64,000 nucleotides of DNA, from the NCBI RefSeq assembly GCF_964266745.1, contig NZ_CAXWGX010000027.1, positions 62,001 to 126,000 on the forward strand, read 5' to 3'. This document shows, piece by piece, positions 8,926-16,141 of this stretch. The notes under the pieces were generated by a model, which had not been told where the DNA came from, searched no databases, and saw only the letters and a list, made by a program, of their open reading frames with translations. Origin of the DNA: Propionicimonas sp020161015. Its GTDB lineage: Bacteria; Actinomycetota; Actinomycetes; Propionibacteriales; Propionibacteriaceae. How positions within the stretch are numbered: the stretch's first letter is position 1; every line of letters starts with the position of its first letter. A program made the position numbers and the translations under genes.

Positions 8926-11688
8926 GTGGCACCTCGCGAATCCGTCGGCCCGATCCTGAACGGGTTGCCGACCAACCTCCCCGACATCGATTCGGACGAG
9001 ACTGCCGAGTGGCTGGAATCGCTCGACATGATGATCGACAACGCGGGACGCAACCGCGCGCGGTACATCATGTTGCGCCTTCTCGAGCGTGCCCGCGACC
9101 AGCACCTGGGGCTGCCGTCGCTGACGGCGACCGACTACGTGAACACGATCCCGGCCGAGCAGGAGCCCTGGTACCCCGGTGACGTCGACCTGGAGCGCAA
9201 GTTCCGCCGGCTGCTGCGCTGGAACGCGGCGATCATGGTGCACCGCGCCCAGCGTCCCGGCGTCGGCGTCGGTGGCCACATCTCGTCCTTCGCGTCGTCG
9301 GCGACGCTGTACGAGGTGGGCTTCAACCACTTCTTCCGCGGCAAGGACCACCCCGGGGGCGGCGACCAGGTGTTCTTCCAGGGCCACGCGAGCCCCGGCA
9401 TGTACGCGCGCGCCTTCCTCGAGGGGCGCCTGGACGAGAACGACCTGAACGGCTTCCGCCAGGAGAAGAGCCACATCGTCGACGGGCGGATCCGTGCGCT
9501 CCCGTCCTACCCGCACCCGCGCCAGATGCCCGACTTCTGGGAGTTCCCGACCGTGTCGATGGGCCTCGGCCCGATCGCGGCGATCTACCAGGCGCAGTTC
9601 AACAAGTACCTCCACAACCGCGGGCTGAAGGACACCAGCCAGCAGCGCGTGTGGGCCTTCCTCGGGGACGGCGAGATGGACGAGGTGGAGAGCCGCGGCG
9701 CCCTCCAGCTCGCCGCGTACGAAGGCCTCGACAACCTGACCTTCGTCGTGAACTGCAACCTCCAGCGGCTGGACGGCCCGGTGCGCGGCAACGGCAAGAT
9801 CATGCAGGAGCTGGAGAGCTTCTTCCGCGGCGCCGGGTGGAACGTGATCAAGGTCGTCTGGGGACGTGGCTGGGACCCGCTGCTGGCCGCCGACCGCGAC
9901 GGCGCCCTGCTGAACGTCATGAACTCGACGCCGGACGGCGACTACCAGACGTTCAAGGCCAACGACGGCGCGTACGTCCGCAAGAACTTCTTCGGCCGCG
10001 ACCCGCGGACCGCGAAGATGGTCGAGGACTGGTCGGACGACCGCATCTGGAAGCTGACCCGTGGCGGGCACGACTACCACAAGGTGTTCTCGGCCTACAA
10101 GGCCGCCTCGGAGTTCACCGGCGCACCGACGGTGATCCTCGCGCACACCATCAAGGGCTACTTCCTGGGCAGCCACTTCGCCGGCCGCAACGCGACCCAC
10201 CAGATGAAGAAGCTGGCCCTGGACGACCTCAAGCAGTTCCGCGACCGGCTCGACATGCCGATCACCGACGCGGTGCTGGAGGAGAACCCCTACCAGCCGC
10301 CCTACATCAACCCCGGCCCCCAGGACGAGCGGATCCAGTACGTGCTGGACCGCCGCCGCACCCTCGGCGGGCCCGTGCCCGAGCGCCGCAACCGCCCGCG
10401 TCCGCTCAAGCTGCCGGACACCAGCGCCTACAGCGGCGTGAAGAAGGGATCGGGCAACCAGCCGGTCGCCTCGACGATGGCTTTCGTCCGCCTGCTCAAG
10501 GACCTGATGCGCGACAAGGAGTTCGCACCGCACGTGGTGCCGATCATCCCCGACGAGGCCCGCACCTTCGGCATGGACTCCTTCTTCCCGACGATCAAGA
10601 TCTACTCCCCGCACGGCCAGAACTACACCCCGGTCGACCACGAGCTGATGCTGGCCTACCGGGAGTCGCCGCTCGGCCAGATCATCCACACCGGCATCAA
10701 CGAGGCGGGTTCCACCGCGGCCTTCCAGGCGGTCGGGTCCTCCTACGCGACGCACGGCCTGCCGATGGTGCCGATCTACGTGTTCTACTCGATGTTCGGG
10801 TTCCAGCGCACGGCGGACGCGATCTGGGCGGCGGCGGACCAGCTGGCCCGCGGGTTCCTGATCGGCGCGACCGCCGGACGCACCACGCTGACCGGCGAGG
10901 GCACCCAGCACATGGACGGCCACAGCCACATGATCGCTGCCACGAACCCGGCCGTGGTGGCCTACGACCCGGCCTACGGGTACGAGATCGCCCACATCGT
11001 CGAGGACGGGCTTCGCCGGATGTACGGCGAGAAGCCCGAGGACGTCATCTACTACCTCACCGTCTACAACGAGCCGATGCCGCAGCCCGCGGAGCCGGAG
11101 AACGTGGACGCCGAGGGCATCGTCCGCGGCATGTACCTGCTGAAGGAGGGCAGCTTCGAGGGCGTCGGTGAGGACGCGCGTCGCGCGCAGCTGCTGGCCT
11201 CCGGCGTGGGCGTGGCCTGGGCCCTGGAGGCCCAGGAGCTGCTGAAGCGCGACTTCGGCGTGGTGGCCGACGTGTGGAGCGTGACCAGCTGGAACGAGCT
11301 GCGGCGCGACGGCCTCGCCTGCGACGAGCAGCGGTTCCTGCACCCGGGCCAGGACAACCCCGTCCCGTGGGTCACGCAGAAGTTGCAGGGGCGTCCCGGC
11401 CCGGTCATCGCGGTCTCGGACTACATGCGCCAGGTGCAGGACCAGATCCTGAACTGGGTGCCGGGGGAGTTCGCCTCGCTCGGCGCGGACGGCTTCGGCT
11501 TCTCCGACACGCGCGCGGCCGCGCGGCGGTTCTTCCACATCGACGGCCCGTCGATCGTGGTGCGGACGCTGCAGCAGCTGGCCGCCTCCGGGCAGGTCGA
11601 CCCGAGCTGGCCGGCGCGTGCCGCCGAACAATACCGGATCGACGACGTGTCCGCGGGCGCGTCCGGCTCCGCGGGGGGCGACGCCTGA
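8926..11688 (+). CDS. aceE: pyruvate dehydrogenase E1 component, homodimeric type
   Basis: AceE is the thiamine-diphosphate enzyme that decarboxylates pyruvate and passes the acetyl group to the lipoyl domain of E2, giving acetyl-CoA. The 920 residues match the large single-chain E1. The thiamine-diphosphate motif is GDGEMDEVESRGALQLA, ending in FVVNCNLQRLDGPVRGN; a transketolase-like central domain follows (GEGTQHMDGHSHMIAATNPAVVAYDP). Start is GTG at 8926 with GAGAAAGG just upstream; the open frame reaches further but lacks homology. E2 and E3 genes are not in the window. The DUF3052 gene follows, a common actinobacterial pairing. Confidence 0.95.
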   Translation: MAPRESVGPILNGLPTNLPDIDSDETAEWLESLDMMIDNAGRNRARYIMLRLLERARDQHLGLPSLTATDYVNTIPAEQEPWYPGDVDLERKFRRLLRWNAAIMVHRAQRPGVGVGGHISSFASSATLYEVGFNHFFRGKDHPGGGDQVFFQGHASPGMYARAFLEGRLDENDLNGFRQEKSHIVDGRIRALPSYPHPRQMPDFWEFPTVSMGLGPIAAIYQAQFNKYLHNRGLKDTSQQRVWAFLGDGEMDEVESRGALQLAAYEGLDNLTFVVNCNLQRLDGPVRGNGKIMQELESFFRGAGWNVIKVVWGRGWDPLLAADRDGALLNVMNSTPDGDYQTFKANDGAYVRKNFFGRDPRTAKMVEDWSDDRIWKLTRGGHDYHKVFSAYKAASEFTGAPTVILAHTIKGYFLGSHFAGRNATHQMKKLALDDLKQFRDRLDMPITDAVLEENPYQPPYINPGPQDERIQYVLDRRRTLGGPVPERRNRPRPLKLPDTSAYSGVKKGSGNQPVASTMAFVRLLKDLMRDKEFAPHVVPIIPDEARTFGMDSFFPTIKIYSPHGQNYTPVDHELMLAYRESPLGQIIHTGINEAGSTAAFQAVGSSYATHGLPMVPIYVFYSMFGFQRTADAIWAAADQLARGFLIGATAGRTTLTGEGTQHMDGHSHMIAATNPAVVAYDPAYGYEIAHIVEDGLRRMYGEKPEDVIYYLTVYNEPMPQPAEPENVDAEGIVRGMYLLKEGSFEGVGEDARRAQLLASGVGVAWALEAQELLKRDFGVVADVWSVTSWNELRRDGLACDEQRFLHPGQDNPVPWVTQKLQGRPGPVIAVSDYMRQVQDQILNWVPGEFASLGADGFGFSDTRAAARRFFHIDGPSIVVRTLQQLAASGQVDPSWPARAAEQYRIDDVSAGASGSAGGDA

Positions 11689-11770
11689 GCGCGCACCGCT
11701 TTGATCCGCGGGCGCTTTCTGGCAGGCTGAATGCCTCTGACCAGCGTCTCGAGGAAGTGGGGAGGAGCGC

Positions 11771-12196
11771 GTGAGTACCGCGCCCGGATCGACGGCCGGC
11801 TCCTCGGTCGTGGCCGCACTGGGCATCACCCCCGGTCTTGCGGTCCAGGAACTCGGTTGGGATGAGGATGTCGACGAGGGACTGCGGTCCGCCGTGCTCG
11901 ACGTCCTCGGCGAGGATTTCGTCTACGAGGCCATCGAGGCCGTCGACGTCGTGCTGCTGTGGTGGCGCGACGAGGACGGCGACCTCGGTGACGGCCTGGT
12001 CGACGCCCTCACCGACCTCACGGCCAAGGGGCACATCTGGCTGCTGACGCCGCGCATCGGCAAGGACGGCCACGTGGACGCCGCCGACCTGTCCGAGGCC
12101 GCGCTCACCGCAGGCCTCGCCCTGGCCAACACCGCCTCGGTGTCCCGCGGCTGGGAGGCCCACAAGCTGGTCCGTCCCAAGGGCGGTCGTCGTTAA
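11771..12196 (+). CDS. DUF3052 family protein
   Basis: 141 residues of the actinobacterial DUF3052 family, recognised by LGITPGLAVQELGWDEDVDEGLR, VLLWWRDEDGDLGDGLVDAL and the ending SRGWEAHKLVRPK. No function is established. The GTG start follows GGAGGAG. Repeated linkage of this family with aceE in actinobacteria suggests a role near pyruvate dehydrogenase or growth control, which is inference. Confidence 0.8.
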   Translation: MSTAPGSTAGSSVVAALGITPGLAVQELGWDEDVDEGLRSAVLDVLGEDFVYEAIEAVDVVLLWWRDEDGDLGDGLVDALTDLTAKGHIWLLTPRIGKDGHVDAADLSEAALTAGLALANTASVSRGWEAHKLVRPKGGRR

Positions 12197-12287
12197 CACC
12201 GCCACCGGGCGCACCCGCGCGGCAGTCATCGCCGCAGCGCTCGTCGCGGGCCTGACCTCCGGCTGCACGGCCGGGGCCGTCGCTCCG

Positions 12288-13151
12288 GTGGCCTCACCCG
12301 CCACAGGAGCGCCGGTCAGCCCGTCGGCCTCGGCGTCCAGCCCCTCGGCCACCCCGGCCGCTGTCGCGACCACCGCCACGCCGTCGCCGCGAGCGACCAG
12401 CGTTCCGGCGCTGCACATCGGGTCGGTGAGCAACTTCCGGGACGTCGCCGGCGCGGGCCTCCCCCTGGCCGACGGGGGCACCATGGCCACCGGCGTCGTC
12501 TACCGGTCGGCGAAGCTCTCCACCCTCTCCCCGGCCGACCGGCGCCGCCTGGTCAAGGCAGGGCTGTCGCTGGTGATCGACCTCCGCACGACCGCCGTGG
12601 TGCGCAACGCGCCGGACCCGTCCATCGCCGGTGCGCGGTACGAGCTGGTGAACATCTACGGCACGCCGCGCTCACCCCGGCTGGCCTCGAGAACGCCCGC
12701 GGCGGCGAAGGCGTACATGCGCAGCCTCAACGTCGGCTTCGTCGTGAACGCCGGCCAGCGCTCGCGGATCGCCGACGCGCTCCGGCTGATCGCCCGTGCG
12801 GACGGGCCGGTGGTGATCCACTGCACGGAAGGCAAGGACCGGACGGGCTGGGTCTCCGCCGTTCTGCAGCTCGCTGCTGGTGCCGACCGCGACACGGTCA
12901 TGGCGGAGTACCTCAGGTCGAACACCTACCGGGCGGACGAGATCGACAGCGCCGTCCGCTCGGCGCGCAGGGCCGGCGGCACGCAGGAGGCGATGACCAC
13001 CCAGGCGCTCCTCACGGTGGACGCCAGTTACCTCGCCGCCGGGCTCGACGAACTGGACCACCGCTACGGCGACATCGACTCCTACCTGTCCGACGGGCTG
13101 GAGCTGTCGAAGGCCACCATCGCCGCCCTGCGGGCGCGCCTGGCCGGCTGA
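12288..13151 (+). CDS. tyrosine-phosphatase-like protein, probable lipoprotein
   Basis: Counted from the GTG at 12288 the protein has 287 residues. It has a Ser/Thr/Pro-rich N-terminal linker, then a PtpB-type phosphatase domain (Y_phosphatase3 family) with SNFRDVAG near residue 48 and the signature VIHCTEGKDRTGW, giving nucleophile Cys179 and Arg185. The same frame is open upstream without stops and encodes a hydrophobic stretch AAVIAAALVAGLTSGC followed by Ala/Pro/Ser, much like a lipoprotein signal. However, no ATG, GTG or TTG lies in frame before it (12120-12264). The true start may be nonstandard, or the region may hold a frameshift. Substrate unknown; the kinase gene next to it converges on it. 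Confidence 0.7.
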   Translation: MASPATGAPVSPSASASSPSATPAAVATTATPSPRATSVPALHIGSVSNFRDVAGAGLPLADGGTMATGVVYRSAKLSTLSPADRRRLVKAGLSLVIDLRTTAVVRNAPDPSIAGARYELVNIYGTPRSPRLASRTPAAAKAYMRSLNVGFVVNAGQRSRIADALRLIARADGPVVIHCTEGKDRTGWVSAVLQLAAGADRDTVMAEYLRSNTYRADEIDSAVRSARRAGGTQEAMTTQALLTVDASYLAAGLDELDHRYGDIDSYLSDGLELSKATIAALRARLAG

Positions 13152-13170
13152 GCGCCGGTGAGGGCTCCCG

Positions 13171-14958
13171 TCAGCCCAGGACGCCGGGCAGGTCGGGGGC
13201 GCCGGCCTCATGGCCGGCCAACTGTGCCCGTGCACGGATCTTGACCAGTTCCAGCAGCGCCTCGCGTGCGGCGATGGTCGGTGCCTCCACGCTGAAGCTG
13301 AAATGTCCGTCGAACCAGTGGCCGGACATCACGTACACCTTCTTCGAGGGAGTGTTGAGGCGGTACAGCGTGCCGACCTGCTCGCCGTCGAGCACCATCG
13401 GGCTCTTCGCGGCGTCGGAGTACTTCGTCGTGTAGTGGTCGCTCGCCTCGTCGGCGTCCTGCCAGAAGCGGTAGCGGATGAGCCCCTGGTCGCCGATCGT
13501 GCAGTCGAAGGTGTCGGTGGTGTCGCGATACGGCACGTAGGTGCAGTCGTCCCACTGCTCGTCCAGCGACAGGTAGACGTAGCGCAGCCCTTCCTCGCCG
13601 CTGGGGGCCGGGCACTCGGACAGGTCGGTGACCGGGGCGGCGTTCCAGCACTGGACGACGACGGCGACCGGTGAGGCGGTGGTGGTCGGTGACGGCGTGG
13701 ACACCGGGCTGGTGGCGGGTCCGGCGGCGAAGGGCAGCCGGAGCCCGGAGAAGCCCGTCACCGCCCAGGCGGCGAGCGCCACGACCAGCACGACGGCGAT
13801 CCCCGCGACCCACAACAGCGGGGATCTGCGGCGCGCCGGCGTGGGGGGTGGGGCCGGGACGAACGGTGCCGGAGCCGCAGGTGACGGCTGGCCGGGTCCC
13901 GGGAGCGCCGCGGCGGGATCCGTCCCCGGGGAGGAGGGCGGCGCGACGGCCGGGGACGGCACGGGCACAGGGGGAGGTGCCGGAACGGGCGGTACGAACA
14001 CGGCGCCCACGGGCCGGGTGGCGTCGGGGTCGACGGCCTGGGGGGAGGGCGGCGGCGCGGGTGGCCGCGGGGCCGGCCGGAAGATGCCGGAGTCGGGCTT
14101 GGAGATCGACAGGGGCGCGACGCCCGCGGCGAGCGCCTGCGGGCCGCGGGCCATCGACAGCACCTCCGCCGCGCTCTCCGGCCGCTCGTCGGGGTTCTTG
14201 GCCAGGCAGGCCCAGAAGAGCCGGTTGAGCTCGACGACCAGCGGGTCGGATCCCGGCAGCTGGGGGACGGGCGCGTTCAGGTGCGCCATCGCGACCTGCA
14301 CGTCGGTGCCGGAGTAGACGTTGCGGCTGGTCAGCATCGCCCACAGCACGCAGGCCGCCGAGTACAGGTCGCTGCGCTGCGTGGCGGGACGACCCGCGTG
14401 GCGCTCGGGGCTCATGAACGCCCAGCTGCCCGCGACCAGGCCGGGCTGGGTGAGGCCGCCGTCGGCGGTCTGGGCGATGCCGAAGTCGCACAGGTAGGCG
14501 AACGGCTCGGTGCCTCCGGGACGCAGGAGGACGTTGCTGGGCTTCACGTCCCTGTGGACGATGCCCTGCGCGTGCGCGTCCCCGAGCGCCTCCAGCACCT
14601 GGGTGAAGATCTGGATGGCTGCGGCCGGCGGCAGTGCACCGGTGCGGCCGACCAGCTGGCTCACGTCGCCGCCGGCGACGTACTGCATCGCGAGGTACAG
14701 GTAGCCGTTGAGGTTGCCGTAGTCGAAGATCTGGATGATGTGCGGGGAGTCGAGGCTGGCCAGGATCGCCGCCTCCCGCGAGAAGCGGCCGGCGAAGGTC
14801 TCCTCCGACGCGAGCCGGGGATCGAGGATCTTCAGCGCGACGGGCCGGTTGAGCCCGAGCTGCGTCGCCCGGTAGACGATGCCCATGCCGCCCCGGCCGA
14901 TCTCGGCCTCGACGCGGTACGCGCCGATCTGGTCGCCGATCGTCGGGAAGCCCACCAT
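13171..14958 (-). CDS. membrane Ser/Thr protein kinase (Hanks type)
   Basis: 595 residues. The kinase domain (about 10-270) has the glycine loop GRGGMG, ATP lysine Lys43 (VALK), catalytic HRDVKPSN at 135-142 and DFG at 158-160. A Pro/Ala-rich linker (about 280-375) leads to one membrane helix (SPLLWVAGIAVVLVVALAAWAV). An extracytoplasmic domain of about 190 residues with several cysteines follows; it lacks PASTA repeats, so it is not a PknB orthologue. Signal and substrates are unknown. The phosphatase gene ends 19 bases away on the other strand, a suggestive but unproven kinase/phosphatase pairing. Confidence 0.88.
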   Translation of the reverse strand: MVGFPTIGDQIGAYRVEAEIGRGGMGIVYRATQLGLNRPVALKILDPRLASEETFAGRFSREAAILASLDSPHIIQIFDYGNLNGYLYLAMQYVAGGDVSQLVGRTGALPPAAAIQIFTQVLEALGDAHAQGIVHRDVKPSNVLLRPGGTEPFAYLCDFGIAQTADGGLTQPGLVAGSWAFMSPERHAGRPATQRSDLYSAACVLWAMLTSRNVYSGTDVQVAMAHLNAPVPQLPGSDPLVVELNRLFWACLAKNPDERPESAAEVLSMARGPQALAAGVAPLSISKPDSGIFRPAPRPPAPPPSPQAVDPDATRPVGAVFVPPVPAPPPVPVPSPAVAPPSSPGTDPAAALPGPGQPSPAAPAPFVPAPPPTPARRRSPLLWVAGIAVVLVVALAAWAVTGFSGLRLPFAAGPATSPVSTPSPTTTASPVAVVVQCWNAAPVTDLSECPAPSGEEGLRYVYLSLDEQWDDCTYVPYRDTTDTFDCTIGDQGLIRYRFWQDADEASDHYTTKYSDAAKSPMVLDGEQVGTLYRLNTPSKKVYVMSGHWFDGHFSFSVEAPTIAAREALLELVKIRARAQLAGHEAGAPDLPGVLG

Positions 14959-15029
14959 TCGCCACTCCCTATGCCCTGGGGTGTTGCCAGCCTAAGGGAG
15001 GCGTGGCGAGGAGGTCAGCAGGTGCGCCC

Positions 15030-15035
15030 TAAGAT
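15030..15035 (+). promoter_or_regulatory. -10 element of the tRNA-Val gene
   Basis: TAAGAT ends ten bases before the mature 5' end of the tRNA, the expected place for its -10 hexamer. A -35 match is not obvious. Confidence 0.4.
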
Positions 15036-15045
15036 GTGCGAACGC

Positions 15046-15119
15046 GGGCGCATAGCTCAGTTGGTTAGAGCACCTCCCTTACAAGGAGGTGGTCGGGGGT
15101 TCGAGTCCCTCTGCGCCCA
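15046..15119 (+). tRNA. tRNA-Val (anticodon TAC)
   Basis: A complete cloverleaf can be folded: acceptor GGGCGCA/TGCGCCC (15046-15052 with 15112-15118), D-arm TAGCTCAGTTGGTTAGAGCA, anticodon stem CCTCC/GGAGG around loop CTTACAA with anticodon TAC at 15080-15082, T-arm GGTTCGAGTCC, discriminator A. CCA is not encoded. Its 3' end is the attachment site of the accessory region to the right; insertion restored the tRNA sequence. Confidence 0.95.
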
Positions 15120-15120
15120 C
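15098..15120. other. attL: tRNA-Val 3' end, left boundary of island 1
   Basis: These 23 bases, from the T-arm to just past the acceptor stem, recur exactly at 35156-35178 beside the integrase gene. The sequence differs from that copy on both sides. This is the usual core duplication left by a tyrosine integrase using a tRNA 3' end. Confidence 0.9.
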
Positions 15121-15182
15121 ACCCGCTAAATACGGTCTGACTAGGCAGAATAGTCGGCCCCGCACCTTCTCTCGTTCGTCCC

Positions 15183-15202
15183 GTGCATTATACGTGCATT
15201 AT
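15183..15202. repeat. direct repeats near attL, probable integrase arm sites
   Basis: GTGCATTAT occurs at 15183-15191 and 15194-15202, an 11-base period. A near-identical pair lies at 35055-35074 inside the other end of the island. Paired repeats close to both att sites are typical arm-type integrase or excisionase binding sites. Apart from these, 15121-15319 shows no gene. Confidence 0.6.
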
Positions 15203-15319
15203 CTTTCGCGCGTTGAGGCCGCTTCGGGCGGGTAGTGAACACGTGCATCCGATTCGTCGCAGGAGTGATCCCGAGCTCGGATATGCGGTTCCGCCAGTGA
15301 TCAGGCCTCGGTCGCACCG

Positions 15320-15562
15320 CTACGGGAGCAGCTCCCAGTACTGCTTGCGTGCAGGCATGGCGTGGATAACCAACTCATCCCCGCTGGCGAATATCAGAAC
15401 CACGGTTTCCAGAAGCCGTGCCTGTGAGTCGAAGCCCAAGCGGAGCTCACGATCGGGTGGGCCGTTGCTGTCGAGAGGTTCAATCCAGAGCGGCCATTCC
15501 GCAGCCAGCGCGGCGTCTGCGGCAGCAACGCCGTGCTTGAGGGCGGCCGGGTGGACCTTCAC
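15320..15562 (-). CDS. putative toxin of a type II toxin-antitoxin pair (BrnT-like)
   Basis: 80 residues: an N-terminal helix with KHGVAAADAALA, then a beta-rich half ending LVIHAMPARKQYWELLP. The KHG...DA start and the (I/V)HAMPAR..Y end resemble BrnT-type RNase toxins, but this is by eye. It overlaps the upstream ribbon-helix-helix gene by four bases (15559-15562), giving an antitoxin-toxin operon next to attL, where such modules often stabilise integrated elements. Confidence 0.6.
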   Translation of the reverse strand: MKVHPAALKHGVAAADAALAAEWPLWIEPLDSNGPPDRELRLGFDSQARLLETVVLIFASGDELVIHAMPARKQYWELLP

Positions 15563-15792
15563 GCGGCGTAGTGGGCCAGCGCGGCCCTGATCGCCTCGGA
15601 ACGGCTCAGGTCACCACGTTCCGCTGCGGCGTCCAAGGCTTCGAGTTCTTCGGCGGTGAGCCGTACGGCAACGACCTGCATAGGCTCGGCCCCACGCCCA
15701 GGTCGGCCACGGCCGCGGCGCTTCAGTTCGGGCACGTCGTATCCGGTCTCGGCTTCGTCGGCCCACTTCTGGATCTGCTCCTCGGTCACCAC
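15559..15792 (-). CDS. ribbon-helix-helix antitoxin
   Basis: 77 residues with a Lys/Arg-rich middle and a C-terminal ribbon-helix-helix: MQVVAVRLTAEELEALDAAAERGDLSRSEAIRAALAHYA. Such CopG/Arc-type proteins bind DNA as dimers and autoregulate toxin-antitoxin operons. It starts at one of two adjacent GTG codons (15792 or 15789). It precedes and overlaps the putative toxin. Confidence 0.75.
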   Translation of the reverse strand: MVTEEQIQKWADEAETGYDVPELKRRGRGRPGRGAEPMQVVAVRLTAEELEALDAAAERGDLSRSEAIRAALAHYAA

Positions 15793-15877
15793 GGGGAAAT
15801 CGTATAACGAAAATAGCGGATGGTGAAGGGGAATCCAGCGCTACCCGGGCACGATCGGGCTTCAAAGCAGCGGAGGC

Positions 15878-16114
15878 TCATGCTCGGCGGCGCCAGATCG
15901 GTTGGACGGTTGGAATTGGGCGGAACATATGGTCCAGGTCTTCGGTGCGGACGCGGATGAGGCGTTGGCCGAAGCGTGAGGCGGGGAGTTGGCCGTGTCG
16001 GATTCGGCGTCGGAGGGTGTCGACGCTGACGCCGTAGATGGCCGCGGCCTGTTGGAGTGAGAGCCACTCGGGGGCGGGCTGGCCCCAGCGACCGGGGTTG
16101 GCGGTCATGGCCAT
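15878..16114 (-). CDS. AlpA/excisionase-type helix-turn-helix protein
   Basis: 78 residues with the pattern WLSLQQAAAIYGVSVDTLRRRIRHGQLPASRFGQRLIRVRTEDLD, a winged helix-turn-helix of the excisionase (MerR-like) family. These proteins act as recombination directionality factors or regulators in mobile elements. It begins 28 bases after the relaxase gene ends, and may direct excision by the integrase at the opposite end of the island. Confidence 0.8.
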   Translation of the reverse strand: MAMTANPGRWGQPAPEWLSLQQAAAIYGVSVDTLRRRIRHGQLPASRFGQRLIRVRTEDLDHMFRPIPTVQPIWRRRA

Positions 16115-16141
16115 GGCGGATTCCTTTCGTTGGGGGAGTGG

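Noticed and set aside
8197..11829. A 1210-codon open frame on the minus strand across aceE and the PHP gene
   Set aside because: It is the antisense shadow of two well-supported genes in high-GC DNA; its translation is His/Arg/Val-rich and matches no family. The same applies to long antisense frames over accD/fabF, the eight-repeat gene, ftsE/ftsX and the MgtE-like gene.
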